Source: Agarophyton chilense
Taxonomy: Eukaryota > Rhodophyta > Florideophyceae > Gracilariales > Gracilariaceae
Direction of reading: 5' to 3'
NCBI GenBank assembly: GCA_030374765.1
Contig: JARGXX010000088.1
Location: 2,356,001 to 2,420,000, forward strand
Length of the DNA stretch: 64,000 bases
This document shows positions 1 through 10,000 of the stretch, piece by piece; position 1 is the first letter of the stretch, and every line of letters begins with the position of its first letter. Position numbers and translations under genes: made by a program. The notes under the pieces were generated by a model. It worked only from the letters and a program-made list of their open reading frames with translations. It was not told the DNA's origin and made no database searches.

Positions 1-507
1 GGATTGCTTTGCAATCTTGTTCCAGCGCGGTTCAAGACCAAGCTTATGTATCAGAGTTCAGTTCCGAAGATGATTTCATGTTCCGCTTGTCAAAACAACT
101 TTTGCCAAGTAGAGCATGAGGTTCACGTCGAATTCACAGAGAGTCATTTTTATTGGGTGGCGCATTTGCTGTGAGCAAACTTGTTACAGACACAGACACT
201 GATTGCTTCGGACAACCCAATTGGCACTCAACAAGAATCCTGCAAACAGCGATGATCGATTTAAGGTATGAGAGGAGGTAGGATCCTTTGAAGTGCTTTA
301 AAGGCTTGGAAGGACAATAATTGATCAGCATTTGGAAAGTTTCGAAATTGTTAAGCAGATGAAGGTACGCTGTCGACCCTTCCTTGAGAGCACGCTATGA
401 ACTACACCTGCGGTGGTGCTTGCGATGAGTACGACGGAATTTTTAGCTCCAAAAACTTGTGTGAGGAAAACAGTCCATCCTCGTAACAGCATTCAAGACC
501 TTGAACA

Positions 508-813
508 TCACCCCAATCGTTGTGCCCTATCGTCCCATACTGTACCATCCTCCAGAAGAGCTTCTGAGTTCCAAATTTTGAAACGCGGTCTTCGGATCGC
601 TAGAATGCCCCTTTTGTCGTTGTATTCGTTGTTCCCAGCGGACCTGAGGTTGTCTTCAAAATACAAAACACAGAAAAGCCTGCGGCTCTGTTTCTTTCGC
701 AAGCCAGTCGCGGAACCATCGCTTTCAACGGAAACTATGAACGAGTCATTAAGCAGTCCGAAAGGATGCGATCCGGCGATACATCGAATTGCTTCTCTCT
801 GACTAGCACGGTT
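508..813 (-). other. Unassigned open stretch, possible host exon
   Basis: The minus strand is open for about 100 codons but has no ATG, so it is not a complete gene by itself. It contains residues such as LFCVLYFEDNLRSAG and RRPRFKIWNSEALLEDG, which look like ordinary globular protein rather than low-complexity translation. I do not recognise the family. It lies downstream of uS10m on the same strand and could be an exon of a spliced gene or an old gene fragment. The remaining parts of positions 1-1050 hold only short unrelated ORFs, and I see no RNA gene or repeat there. Confidence 0.25.
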
Positions 814-1059
814 TTATTCGTTCCTTTTCGGGACACCGACGGGCCGAAGTCCCACGTTGGCGGTACATCTATCTGATGGTACTGGAACGAGCTAATAGTA
901 GTGCTCAACTTGGCGGAAGAAAAAGATGTTTCACGCAACATGGATAAAAAAAAAATTGAACGTTCCTTGCCGGGGCTGCCTCGGTAGTTGCTCGATTTAA
1001 TTCTAGACATGTGGCTTGCAGCGTTACACAAAAAGAAAAACGGACGAGCTTACTCGGCC

Positions 1060-1608
1060 TCAGCGTATGGATTGATTGCCATTGCTTCCGCCATTTTGCA
1101 AGTTGGGAGCTTCTTCTTCGCTAGACGAATTGTGATCGCCCTGATTTCCTTCATCACTCGTCTCATCTTTGGGGGATTTTGTGCCTTTTCTTTCATCGGG
1201 TTGTTCGGCAACACTCTGCATAGTTGCAAACACATCTTTCAACGCCATGAGACCAGGGGCATCCTCCACCACTCTGACAGCCACCGTGGGCGGCAGTGAA
1301 CGGGATATGACGACCGGGGCCTCATAATCCACTGTTGGGTCCGCGTCCCACTTTATGATCCGCTTATGTGTTACCATCCAAAACTTTTCCCGGCTCTTCT
1401 TGTTGACATGAGGTGATCTGTTCACGCACCATCTTCTGATCTGCTTTGGAGGAGCGTATGTGCCGCCCCTAAGCTCTCCACCAGCTCTAGAAATTGCACT
1501 GTTGACCCGCCGCACTATGTCCTCAAAAAGGTATTTACGAACGTCGTATGTTTCAAGCTTGAACGTGATCCTGCGAGATGTACGAGCCAGGGGGTGGCGT
1601 GTTCCCAT
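1060..1608 (-). CDS. Mitochondrial small-subunit ribosomal protein uS10 (nuclear gene)
   Basis: The 182-residue product is a uS10 ribosomal protein, which sits in the head of the small subunit. The core runs from about residue 13 (RRITFKLETYDVRKYLFED) through GGELRGGTYAPPKQIRRW to RSPHVNKKSREKFWM and THKRIIKWD, the uS10 signature. RSPH followed by KKSRE is typical of mitochondrial Rps10; cytosolic uS10 (RPS20) is quite different, and red algal plastid rps10 is plastid-encoded, so the mitochondrial assignment is inferred. The C-terminal 70 residues are an acidic, serine-rich extension (SSSEEEA) absent from bacterial uS10. There is an in-frame stop shortly upstream of the chosen ATG, so either the basic N terminus serves for import or a presequence lies on an unseen exon. 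It is divergent from CSL4. Confidence 0.8.
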   Translation of the reverse strand: MGTRHPLARTSRRITFKLETYDVRKYLFEDIVRRVNSAISRAGGELRGGTYAPPKQIRRWCVNRSPHVNKKSREKFWMVTHKRIIKWDADPTVDYEAPVVISRSLPPTVAVRVVEDAPGLMALKDVFATMQSVAEQPDERKGTKSPKDETSDEGNQGDHNSSSEEEAPNLQNGGSNGNQSIR

Positions 1609-2034
1609 CTTTTTGTCTTCGATTGAGATGTTGGTGAGACAATTGGCGCAATCTACACGGCATCACAGCGACTCGTGTCTTATGGCACGATGAGGAGCGC
1701 CGTTCCGCAGAGAACATGTACGGGAACGCTGATAATAAAAAATACCGAGTAAAATCACGTTGTCCTGTGCAGGCGTAAGAGGTTCTAAAGAGCCTCTCAA
1801 AAAGATCAGTTCTGCGATCTTCCCCGGTTGTGAGTAACACCACCTTTCGTGTTCCGTTTGCCCGCTTGGTACTAGCTAGACAACTGTGTCGGTTGTGGTC
1901 CAGTGACACCAGACACGGTGTCGACCAAGATTATATTCATTCATCTACATTTTCTTTGCGCCAAATCAAACCTCCCCCCCCGCGCCGACCACGCCACCCT
2001 GATACGTCTTGTCCTGTGAGTGACACAGTTGCAA
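1609..2034. promoter_or_regulatory. Divergent intergenic region between uS10m and CSL4
   Basis: These 426 bp separate the start codons of two head-to-head genes and must hold both promoters unless a 5' exon is hidden here. I see no clear TATA box or other named element, only short unsupported ORFs and a run of C residues near 1974-1982. The role is inferred from position. Confidence 0.4.
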
Positions 2035-2628
2035 ATGGACGCCAGGACAGAAAGATACGTCACCCCGGGCGAGAGAGTTGGGGAAGCTGAACATTTTGCC
2101 GCTGGATACGGCGTTTGTGAGATGAACAACATGTTGGTCGCGACGCTGTTAGGCACTCTTGTAAAGGACAGGGCAAGAACACCAGACTCCAAGCCTATTC
2201 TCAAAGTTAACTCTACCAAATTCTCAGACGGACGCCCTCTTCTACCAAACATTGGATCAAAAGTCACCACTAGAGTTACTCGTGTTACTCCGCGCGGTGC
2301 CTCTGTAGAAATCCTTGTGATTGATGGAAAAGCTGTGCGAGAAGTTTTCAAGGGAGTAATCAATCAACAAGATGTGAGACAAGTTGAGGTCGATAAAGTC
2401 GAGATTTACAAGTGCTTTGCTCCGGGAGATGTGGTTTTGGCTGAGGTTATTAGTCTTGGGGATCGCCATTCATATTTTCTCAGTACCGCCAAAAACGAAC
2501 TTGGTGTGATCCATGCAAAGAGCAAGGCGGGTGTGGTGATGACTCCTCTAAATTGGAAAGAAATGATGTGCCCGGCGACCAACACGAAAGAGTTGCGAAA
2601 GGTGGCAAAGGAAAACCGTGTGTCATAG
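2035..2628 (+). CDS. CSL4: Exosome complex subunit CSL4 (EXOSC1-like)
   Basis: The 197-residue protein is the CSL4 cap subunit of the RNA exosome, an S1-domain RNA-binding protein on the nine-subunit ring that guides RNA to the 3'-5' exonuclease in nucleus and cytoplasm. The N-terminal domain is visible in YVTPGERVGEAEHFAAGYG, followed by the S1 domain (LLPNIGSKVTTRVTRV, FKGVINQQDVR, VEIYKCFAPGDVVLAEVISL) and the C-terminal CSL4 signature NELGVIHAKSKAG, then MMCPATNTKELRKVAK. Length matches the usual 195 or so residues of eukaryotic CSL4. The ATG at 2035 is chosen because it directly precedes the conserved PGERV segment; an in-frame GTG at 2020 is less likely. The gene is uninterrupted. It is divergent from uS10m and convergent with RPC9. 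Confidence 0.93.
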   Translation: MDARTERYVTPGERVGEAEHFAAGYGVCEMNNMLVATLLGTLVKDRARTPDSKPILKVNSTKFSDGRPLLPNIGSKVTTRVTRVTPRGASVEILVIDGKAVREVFKGVINQQDVRQVEVDKVEIYKCFAPGDVVLAEVISLGDRHSYFLSTAKNELGVIHAKSKAGVVMTPLNWKEMMCPATNTKELRKVAKENRVS

Positions 2629-2935
2629 AATTTAAGCGGTATATTCAAACCAGGCGGGGTACATCCGATCAACAGGGAAGGCGTAGCAGTACTCGAGCCT
2701 CGAAAATACCCGTAGTATCGAGGAGGCGAACGCGTTTGCTTGTTGGTGTTTACACGAACGTTGTCACGTCGATGTTCACGTCTGTCGCACGGGATGAAAG
2801 CGCTTCTGACCAAAGACAAGTGGCGGTAGGGAAGCAAAATGCGATGCGATCTACACGAGGTCTAATACCCAACCGTCGGTTTCCCCCAGTTGAAAGCCAG
2901 AAACCGGATGAACAAATTCAAGACAGACTCATGCT

Positions 2936-3737
2936 CTATAATCTGACGCCATTAACGGCGTTTACGGCTGAGTCAATTGTGTGTTGCGTGTTTTCGGTTA
3001 TTTCTTGTTTCACGGTGGTGTGCATCTCGTGCGCATGTTGTTCGCCAAGATTGGCTCCGTTGGCGGCTTGTTGCAAGATGGCTTGTGGATTGACATTCAT
3101 TTGCTCTGGCGCCTCGGTGGCCATGGCGTGTGTTTGTTCCCCGGCATCATCTGCATTCCATTCAGATGGTTTGGTGCGCTTTTCCAAGGTCTCGTCGATG
3201 ATTCCCAGCATTTCCTAAAAGCGCAGATGGACATGGCAAGTTAGAGCGCCACGTTCGGGGCCATAAACATAGAAGTGAGGAGTGGTAAAACCGTACATAA
3301 AGCTGATCTTCATCGTATCGAGAAAAGGCGTCCACGATTATGGGAGTCAAATGCGCGTATGCTTCGGGCCGGATGTTTGCGATCATGAGCTTTTCAACGG
3401 CGGAGAGGCTGAACTTTTCGAGCTTGGCGAACAGAGCTCCAAGGGAAGCCACAGTGATGTTTCCTGAGAGCGAACGGGGAGGCGGGTCAGCTTCGGCAAA
3501 ATGCGGTGCAAACACAGTTGAATCGGGCACGGGGGGGGGGGGTTGAATCATACCTGCAGGAGATGTTTCGATGTACTTTTGTACCTGCTTTGAAATGGAA
3601 GCTGTAGCATGCGGGGGTTTGATTTCATGCTCTGGCACGTCCCGGCGTTCGGTTTGAAACTGTTTTTGCTTGAGCCATTCGTGCACTTCTGCGTTTGTCA
3701 ACAACCCGTCTCCCTCGGGGCTGGAGAGGATTTTCAT
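2936..3737 (-). CDS. RNA polymerase III subunit RPC9 (CRCP-like), two exons
   Basis: The product is the RPC9/CRCP subunit of RNA polymerase III, which pairs with RPC8 to form the stalk used in initiation. Exon 1 is 3297-3737 and exon 2 is 2936-3214 (minus strand), separated by an 82-bp intron at 3215-3296 with donor GTACGG and acceptor TTTTAG, phase 0. The join gives DEDQLYEMLGIIDETL, continuing the conserved region that includes FSLSAVEKLMIANIRP, equivalent to the KAEKLQLLNHRP segment of human CRCP. The start at 3737 (MKIL) is preferred over 3752 because MKI plus LLTNAEV matches plant RPC9 N termini. The spliced protein is about 239 residues, longer than usual because of a proline-rich linker coded partly by a G-rich run near 3530-3542 and a polar C-terminal tail. 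It is convergent with CSL4 and divergent from METTL16. Confidence 0.82.
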
Positions 3738-4070
3738 GCTTGGCGCGAGCACAGAGGCACCTCTGTGTGTTGGGAGGGAGGACTCATCGTGGGGTGTGTT
3801 AGTGCTCGGCAGGAACTGGTAAGATTTGCGTAGGAAAAGAAATTATTTCATAGAGGTCGCTCAAAATTGGTCAAGCACCGGCGCACCGGTTGAGGTCACC
3901 ACACAACAAGCGTTGTGCAGTCGTCTCCATGTCTAAGATGCTTCTAAGATTACTCTATCATTCGCACATTGCTACTAGATACAAGAAGATAGACAAAAAC
4001 GATCTAAAACAGCCCACACCGAATTCCTCGTTGCGGATACTGCAGCGCGCTCACAGTCGTTGTTCCTTCC
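3738..4070. promoter_or_regulatory. Divergent intergenic region between RPC9 and METTL16
   Basis: A 333-bp gap between two head-to-head start codons, so probably a shared promoter region. It contains TATTTCATAG-like AT-rich sequence around 3841-3852, but I cannot name a specific regulatory element. Confidence 0.35.
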
Positions 4071-5369
4071 ATGAAACGAGCGCGGCGCAAGCAAGCAAGC
4101 AACGCAAAGAAACGGGGAAGGTGGTTGCAAGCTGACAGCAGCGTGCCAGACGCGCCTCACTACGACTTTGAGCCACTGATCGACGCGGACAAGGAGCTGG
4201 GCAAGCATGCGATCAGCGTGAACGGGCATCGCACGATCGACTTTTCCAGTCGCGAGGCAACGTATCAGCTGACGCGCGGCATCCTACGGCACCACTTCAA
4301 GCTTGAGCTATGGCTGCCCAAGGGGCATTTGGTTCCGACGATTCCGAACCGCGTGCAGTACCTGCGGTGGGCTGCGGCGCTGTTACCAAAGGAATGCGAG
4401 CGACAAGACATGGTGGTGCTGGACATTGGCACGGGTGCGTCGTGCATCTACGCCATGCTAGGAACGCGTCTGTTTCCGCAGTGGCGGTTTGTGGGGACAG
4501 ACACGGACGCACAGGCGATTGAAAGCGCAAGACACAACTGCCACGTGAACGCGCTGCACAACATAAGCATCGTGAAGACGCGAAGCGAGGACAAGTTATT
4601 CTGCGACGCGGTGCGAAAGCTATCGCCGTCGCTAACGGTATGCAACCCGCCGTTCCACGCACAGGCGCACGACGGGGACGACGCGCCCGGGACGGTGGCG
4701 CAGCTGGTGACTGCGGGCGGGGAGTACCAGCTGTTAAGCAAGCTGGCGGCGGAATCGGTGAGCGTGCCCAGCGTTGAGTGGTTCAGCAGTTTGATCGGGC
4801 GCAAGCAGGACGTGGGTAGGGTGATAGATGTGTTGCGGTCGGATGCAATTCGGGCGACTCGCATCAAGTGGGCGGAGCTGTGCGCAGGCGGACGGACGAC
4901 TCGGTGGGCCGTGGCGTGGTCGTTTGGCGAGGCGTGCACAACGGTGACATTGGCAAGGGACGAGAGGCGGCGGTGGCGGCATGACATAGTGGTGCGCCCC
5001 AGCAGAAAGTTTGCAAACCAGCTTCACGTGCGCGATATTGCCGGCGTGCTTCGCGCAGCGTTTCGCAGCCTGCAATGGCGCGAGGGCGCGGAGGGCGCGG
5101 AGAGCGCGGAGGGCGCGGAGAGCGCGGAGGGCACAAAGTGGAGCGTGCGCGGCGCGGAGGGCCGGCGACACGAGCGGTGCGAGCTGGAGGTGTTTGTAAG
5201 GCGGCGCGGCGAGGGCGGCGCAGAGTTCGTGGCGCTCGTCAAGGTGCACAACAGGGGCGCGCTCCGCGACGAACACGACGTGAGGGAAGCGTGCGCCCGC
5301 GTGAGCGAGCGCACGCAGCAAATGCTAAGCGAGCTAGAGAAGACGGAGGAGGCGGAGGAGGAGAAATGA
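4071..5369 (+). CDS. METTL16: METTL16-type RNA N6-adenosine methyltransferase
   Basis: The 432-residue protein belongs to the METTL16/RlmF family, which uses S-adenosylmethionine to methylate N6 of an adenosine in structured RNA; in animals METTL16 modifies U6 snRNA and MAT2A mRNA. The family N-terminal region is visible (residues 30-100: YDFEPL, LWLPKGHLVPTIPNRVQYL), followed by the SAM-binding motif VVLDIGTGASCIYAMLG (about 115-131), the acidic loop VGTDTD and the catalytic CNPPF tetrad region at 191-195. All key residues are present. The C-terminal third contains an EGAEGAESAEGAESAEG tandem repeat and lacks a clear copy of the animal C-terminal regulatory repeats. The gene is intron-free and very GC-rich. 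Its stop codon lies 11 bp from the end of the ODR4-like gene on the other strand. Confidence 0.9.
   Translation: MKRARRKQASNAKKRGRWLQADSSVPDAPHYDFEPLIDADKELGKHAISVNGHRTIDFSSREATYQLTRGILRHHFKLELWLPKGHLVPTIPNRVQYLRWAAALLPKECERQDMVVLDIGTGASCIYAMLGTRLFPQWRFVGTDTDAQAIESARHNCHVNALHNISIVKTRSEDKLFCDAVRKLSPSLTVCNPPFHAQAHDGDDAPGTVAQLVTAGGEYQLLSKLAAESVSVPSVEWFSSLIGRKQDVGRVIDVLRSDAIRATRIKWAELCAGGRTTRWAVAWSFGEACTTVTLARDERRRWRHDIVVRPSRKFANQLHVRDIAGVLRAAFRSLQWREGAEGAESAEGAESAEGTKWSVRGAEGRRHERCELEVFVRRRGEGGAEFVALVKVHNRGALRDEHDVREACARVSERTQQMLSELEKTEEAEEEK
5082..5131 (+). repeat. 9/18-bp coding minisatellite in METTL16
   Basis: A tandem array of GAGGGCGCG and GAGAGCGCG units encodes alternating Glu-Gly-Ala and Glu-Ser-Ala triplets inside the METTL16 reading frame. 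The period is a multiple of three, so copy-number change keeps the frame. Confidence 0.8.
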
Positions 5370-5380
5370 AGCCGACGGAG

Positions 5381-6002
5381 TTACCAAGAGCACAACCACA
5401 CAAGCTGCTTGAGCACGATGGCGAAGGCGGCGACGACGATAGCCGCGGCGACGAGGACGGCGGCGGCGGCGGCGGCGGCGGTGGTGGTGGTGGGGGGGGG
5501 CGACGCGTGGGAGAGGGGGGCGGCGTCGGAGAGGGCGCGCTTGGGTGGGGCGGCGTCGGAGAAGGGCCGCCTAGCGGGGGGATGGTGCCTCTCGACGACG
5601 CGCACATTGAGGCGGCGGCGCAGATGTTGCTCGGGCTCGCACAGCAGCTCCGCCAGACGCGGCAGCACGTCGCGCTCGACGGTCTCGTCGGGCAGCACGT
5701 AGTCGCAGAAAGGCAGCGTCGGCGCGCGCGCGTGGTCGGGCGCGGTCGCCAGCACGCGCCGCGGCAGCAACGCGCGGCGCGCCCGCTGCCGCTGCGGAGC
5801 ATGGTCGCCGTCGGCGGCGGCGTCGGCGGCGTCGGCGGCGGCGTGGCCAAGTAGCTCGAAGCGGGCGCGTAGCGAGTTGCTGAGGTCGTGGCGCACGGCG
5901 CGCAGCGCGGCGCCCACGGAGTCGTCCAGCATGACGACGGCGCACAGCTCCACGCAGCCGGCCAATGCGAGCTGGTCGCCGTCGCTGTCGCCATCTTCTT
6001 CT

Positions 6003-6035
<33 letters not shown>

Positions 6036-6847
6036 TCGCGCCCGCGCGGCGCGCCCACGCGCAGCAGCACGTCGCCGCGCGCCACAGCCGGCGCGGCGGG
6101 CGACGCGTCGCGCGGCAGCGCGAGCGCATCGGCCACCGTGGCGCGTTCGTCGTCTCCGTCGCACACCACCAGCGCGCGCGACTGGTCCCCCATCGCCGTG
6201 GGCGGCGCCACGCGCAACGCGACGCTCTGTGCGACGCGCAGCGCGGCGTGCCGCAAGACGCGCTGCCCGCGCGCGCGCGGCGCGCTGCTCGACGACAACG
6301 GCAGATGCAACGAGGCGCGCAGCACGACAGCGTGGCGCAGCAGCGCGCGACGCTCCGCCACCGCCACCGCCACCGCCACCGCGCGCCCGTCGTGGTCGTC
6401 GTCGTTGGCGCGCAGCTCGCGCGCGGCCAGCCGTCCGCGCGCGCCCGCGAACAAGAGCAGCTGGCGCGGGGACGAGTCGGCGGCGAGGCGGCGCGCGGTG
6501 GCGCGCGCGCAAGCCAGCGACGCCGACGACGACGGCGCGCCGGAGGGCAGCGCGGCGTACGCGCCCAACACGTGAACGCCGCCCACGCACAGCGGCGCCA
6601 GCGCGCGCGCGTGCGCCGCGGCCCAGTGCGCTTGCGACGGCGCGTCGGCGTCGGGGTTGGCGTCGGGGTTGGCGGGCGACGACGGCGACGACGGCGACGA
6701 CGGCGGCGGCGGCGGCGGTGGGGTGCGCACCAGCGCGAGGACGCGTGGCGCGGGCGTGCACACGCCGAGCAGCACGCCGCCGGCGTCGACGTCGGCGTCG
6801 CGCGCGGCGCGCAGCGCGTCGGCGTCCACCAGCACCTTGCGCGCCAT
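5381..6847 (-). CDS. ODR4-like membrane protein
   Basis: This 488-residue protein resembles the ODR4 family, endoplasmic-reticulum tail-anchored proteins that work with the UFSP2 protease in the UFMylation pathway and with receptor trafficking in animals. The N terminus (MARKVLVDADAL, then AGGVLLGVCT and VLALVRTP), the middle CVGGVHVLGAYA, and LLPRRVLATAP followed by CDYVLPDETVERDVLP fit the family, and a single hydrophobic helix ends the protein (AAAVLVAAAIVVAAFAIVL). The internal ATG at 6847 is preferred to 6898 because it aligns with the family start. Internal low-complexity runs include a poly-Asp/Glu tract. The gene is intron-free and extremely GC-rich, which creates long spurious ORFs in other frames. 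Its end is 11 bp from METTL16. Confidence 0.72.
5994..6036 (-). repeat. Trinucleotide repeat coding poly-Asp/Glu in the ODR4-like gene
   Basis: A run of TTC then GTC triplets (plus-strand view) encodes about eleven aspartates followed by three glutamates on the minus strand. The open frame is preserved. Confidence 0.85.
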
Positions 6848-7039
6848 CCGCCGCGAGCGCTTCGCCGCGCTGCGCCGCGCCGCCGCCAGCCGCTCCACCG
6901 CCGTCGGCTGTACCCGCAGCGCGGCTCATGCACAAAGTACACGGCGTAACGCACGTGGAAACTTTTTGACTGATTGCCAATCAATAAGATGAGCGTCTCA
7001 ACCGACGTATCAACAGCCGCCACGTCCCCCACACACTTT

Positions 7040-7086
7040 GTTGCAACTGCAGCGCTGGCGCCTCCTTTCCTTGGCCTCTCCGACGG
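7040..7086. repeat. 47-bp dispersed repeat, copy 1
   Basis: This segment matches 19892-19938 over 47 bp with about five differences; the last 29 bp (from GCGCCTCCTTTCC to CTCTCCGACGG) are identical. It sits about 190 bp upstream of the ODR4-like start and three bases before the left terminal repeat of the copia element. Confidence 0.75.
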
Positions 7087-7089
7087 AGG

Positions 7090-10000
7090 GTAAACAGAGA
7101 GAGAGAGGCAGTGCCTTCCACTCACAGGTTATGGTCCCATTCGCTGCCACTGCCGCAAACCTGAATATTCACCACACCCCGCTCCAACACGGATCCCCAC
7201 CAACTCCGCCTGGCACGCCGCCTCGGCCGTGAACTCCGCCGAGATCCAGAAATACAAGAACTCTACACAAACGCCATCAGTACATTCCAAGACAACCACA
7301 CACCCGTCGACACAACACAATTCATCAATTCATCCCCAATCACAATGGACCACGATAAACCTCACAAAATCCCCGATCTGGACACTTCTAACTATTCCTT
7401 ATGGTTTCTGGCATTAAAAACCTACGCAGCAACGGTAGACGCCCTACCACATCTGCAAGTCAATCCACTACCACCCATGGACCAGGCACAACTCAAAAAC
7501 TTTGAGATGAAAAAGAATCACCTCCTTTCAGCTGTTCTCAGCAGCGTATCCATCGAAATTCTAGGACTCCTCCTAGTACCCGACGGAGAGCCAACGCCAC
7601 ATGACCTAATTCAAGATATCATCAAGCACATCAACCAAACTACAAAGGAGGATCACCAATTTCTAAAAACCGAAGCAGAGAGCATCGAGCTGCAAGACAT
7701 CACGAACGTAGAAGCCTACTTCAAAGAACACTTGGCGGTACGCAAGAAGATGTTTGCAGCCCGATACCCCAACATAGCCGAAGACGACACCACAATCGAC
7801 TTCATCATACATGGCCTGAAGAAACAGACGACGCTGACCCCTATCCTAGGTCATATACTCTCCAACAAACCCAGCACGGTGCGAAACTTTATCAGGATTT
7901 TCAAATCCCTCAACAACTTATATCAACCAGCGCAAGCAAAACCAGCAACAATTCAGACCACCTCTAGATTCACCGGGAACTACGGAGTCCCACGCACGCA
8001 ATATCACCAACGCACACTCAACAGACGACTCCCCTACCCCATACGCCGAGTTCCCCCAAACCAACTATGCTCGTACCACAAAGCACTCGGTATCCGATGC
8101 AACCACACAGACTCTCAATGCAGGGACCAATTTCACCCCAAATTCCGTGTCGCCAAACGGCAAGCAAACTACATACACGCGAGAGCGGCGCCTCCCCCGT
8201 ACCCCTATCAGCATCAGCCCCAACCACTTACACATCACATGTACACCGGCATTCCCGCATCCCAACACCAATCACACCACACAGCTGACGCAGCACCCGA
8301 TACCGAAGCAGACACAGTTGGTACGTTTGTCCTTGACAGCGGCGCGCACCCCACCCACATCCGCTATTCCCTTCCCCATATGAATCCCCTGACCAACCCC
8401 CTCCTAACCCAATCTGCCACCCATCATCAGACCCGATGCACGCACAGTGGAACGCTTCAACTGAAGACGAACACCAATAGGACATTCAAAACTCACGCCG
8501 TTACAAATCCAGACATCCGTCACAATCTTCTCTCAGTCAAGGATTTAGCAAGCCGATACGGCCTTGTAGTATTCACACCACAGAACGGCTATTTAATGGA
8601 TACATCACACAACCCTCCCGCAACACTCGCAACGGCACCATGGAAAAATGATCAGTACACACTCGAAGCAGCCACTGTAAACACAGCTCAAGCGAGCACC
8701 GCCCGTGCCATACAATTTAAACACTCTAAGACCAAACGTGCCAAGAAGACCTCACCAAAGCCTCTAGTCAAACCAGCAGATCCTCCCCCGAAAACAAAAA
8801 CCCCATCACCCTCCGCACCCCCCTGACTAGCAAACCACACAAAGCCGACTCCACGAACTCTCTACGAAAACTCAGTAATCCCGGTCACTTCCGAACTCCC
8901 TCCACCATACAGCTGCAAACGCATGACTGGCATATACGCCTTAATCATGCACACCCACAGAAACTGGCACTCACAGCACTACACCGCCTCATACCAACCA
9001 TGCCGTCAAAAATACCGTCAGACAACCCCCTCACATGTACTGCATGTGCCCATGCCAAACGCCAACCAGCCCCACACAAACCCAAGCAGCACAATTACCC
9101 CACAGGCGCTTATGTTAGCTCGGACACATGCGGCCCTATCAAACCCACCTCCGTACTTGGTAATAATCATATGCTCTTAATTGTTTGCGCAGCCAGCAAG
9201 TTTGCCATCGCCCACTTCATTAGAGACCGAAAGGACATACCTCAGCAATCGACGCAGTCTTACAACAAACGAACATGAAGCACTGTAACCCCACGAAGAC
9301 ACCCTACAACAACCTCAAAGCCCTAGATCAACAACCAACCTCGCAGCTGCTTTCATCAGCCGACGCATCAAGATACCGACAAACACTAGGAGAAATCCGG
9401 TATATTACCGACAGCACCCGCCCCGACATCGCGTACGCCACCAACCGACTTTCCCAACACATGACAAACCCGCAAAAGCACCACGCACAAGCACTCAAAT
9501 GCTTACTCCGCTACCTCAAAGGTACACGCACGCACGGCCTGTGGTTCCCCTCCAAGAAGAAAAGTAGAAGCACTGACCACCTACTGAAGGCATACAGCGA
9601 TGCGGATTTTGCCAACGAGAAGAACAGGAAGTCCATTACCGGAACGCTACATTGTATAAACGACACTCCAATATCGTGGACATCTCGAAAGCAGAACAAC
9701 GTCGCGTTGTCAACGACAGAAGCCGAGTACATAGCGGCCACAGACGCCACCAGACACACAACATGGCTGTACAAACTTATGCGAGACGCGACGGGAAAAT
9801 CACCACAACCCACACCTCATTTCATAGACAACCGATCCGCCATTCTCATAGCCGCAAACCAAGCTCCAACAAAACAACGCAAATATATAGATATCCGACA
9901 TCATTTCCTGCAACATCACGTAAGAGCCAACATGATCCAGCTGCACCGAATACCGACGGACGACATGCAAGCCGACATCTTCACCAAACCTCTCAATAGC

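Noticed and set aside
735-1031. 98-codon minus-strand ORF as a gene
   Set aside because: No recognisable motif and it overlaps the end of uS10m; not supported.
2020-2034. GTG start five codons upstream for CSL4
   Set aside because: Eukaryotic host; the ATG at 2035 fits family N termini.
5239-7125. 628-codon minus-strand ORF and several long plus-strand Arg/Ala-rich ORFs across 5.9-6.97 kb
   Set aside because: They are frame shadows of the GC-rich ODR4-like gene: Arg/Trp/Pro runs with no conserved motif, while the 5381-6847 frame has family motifs and a C-terminal membrane helix.
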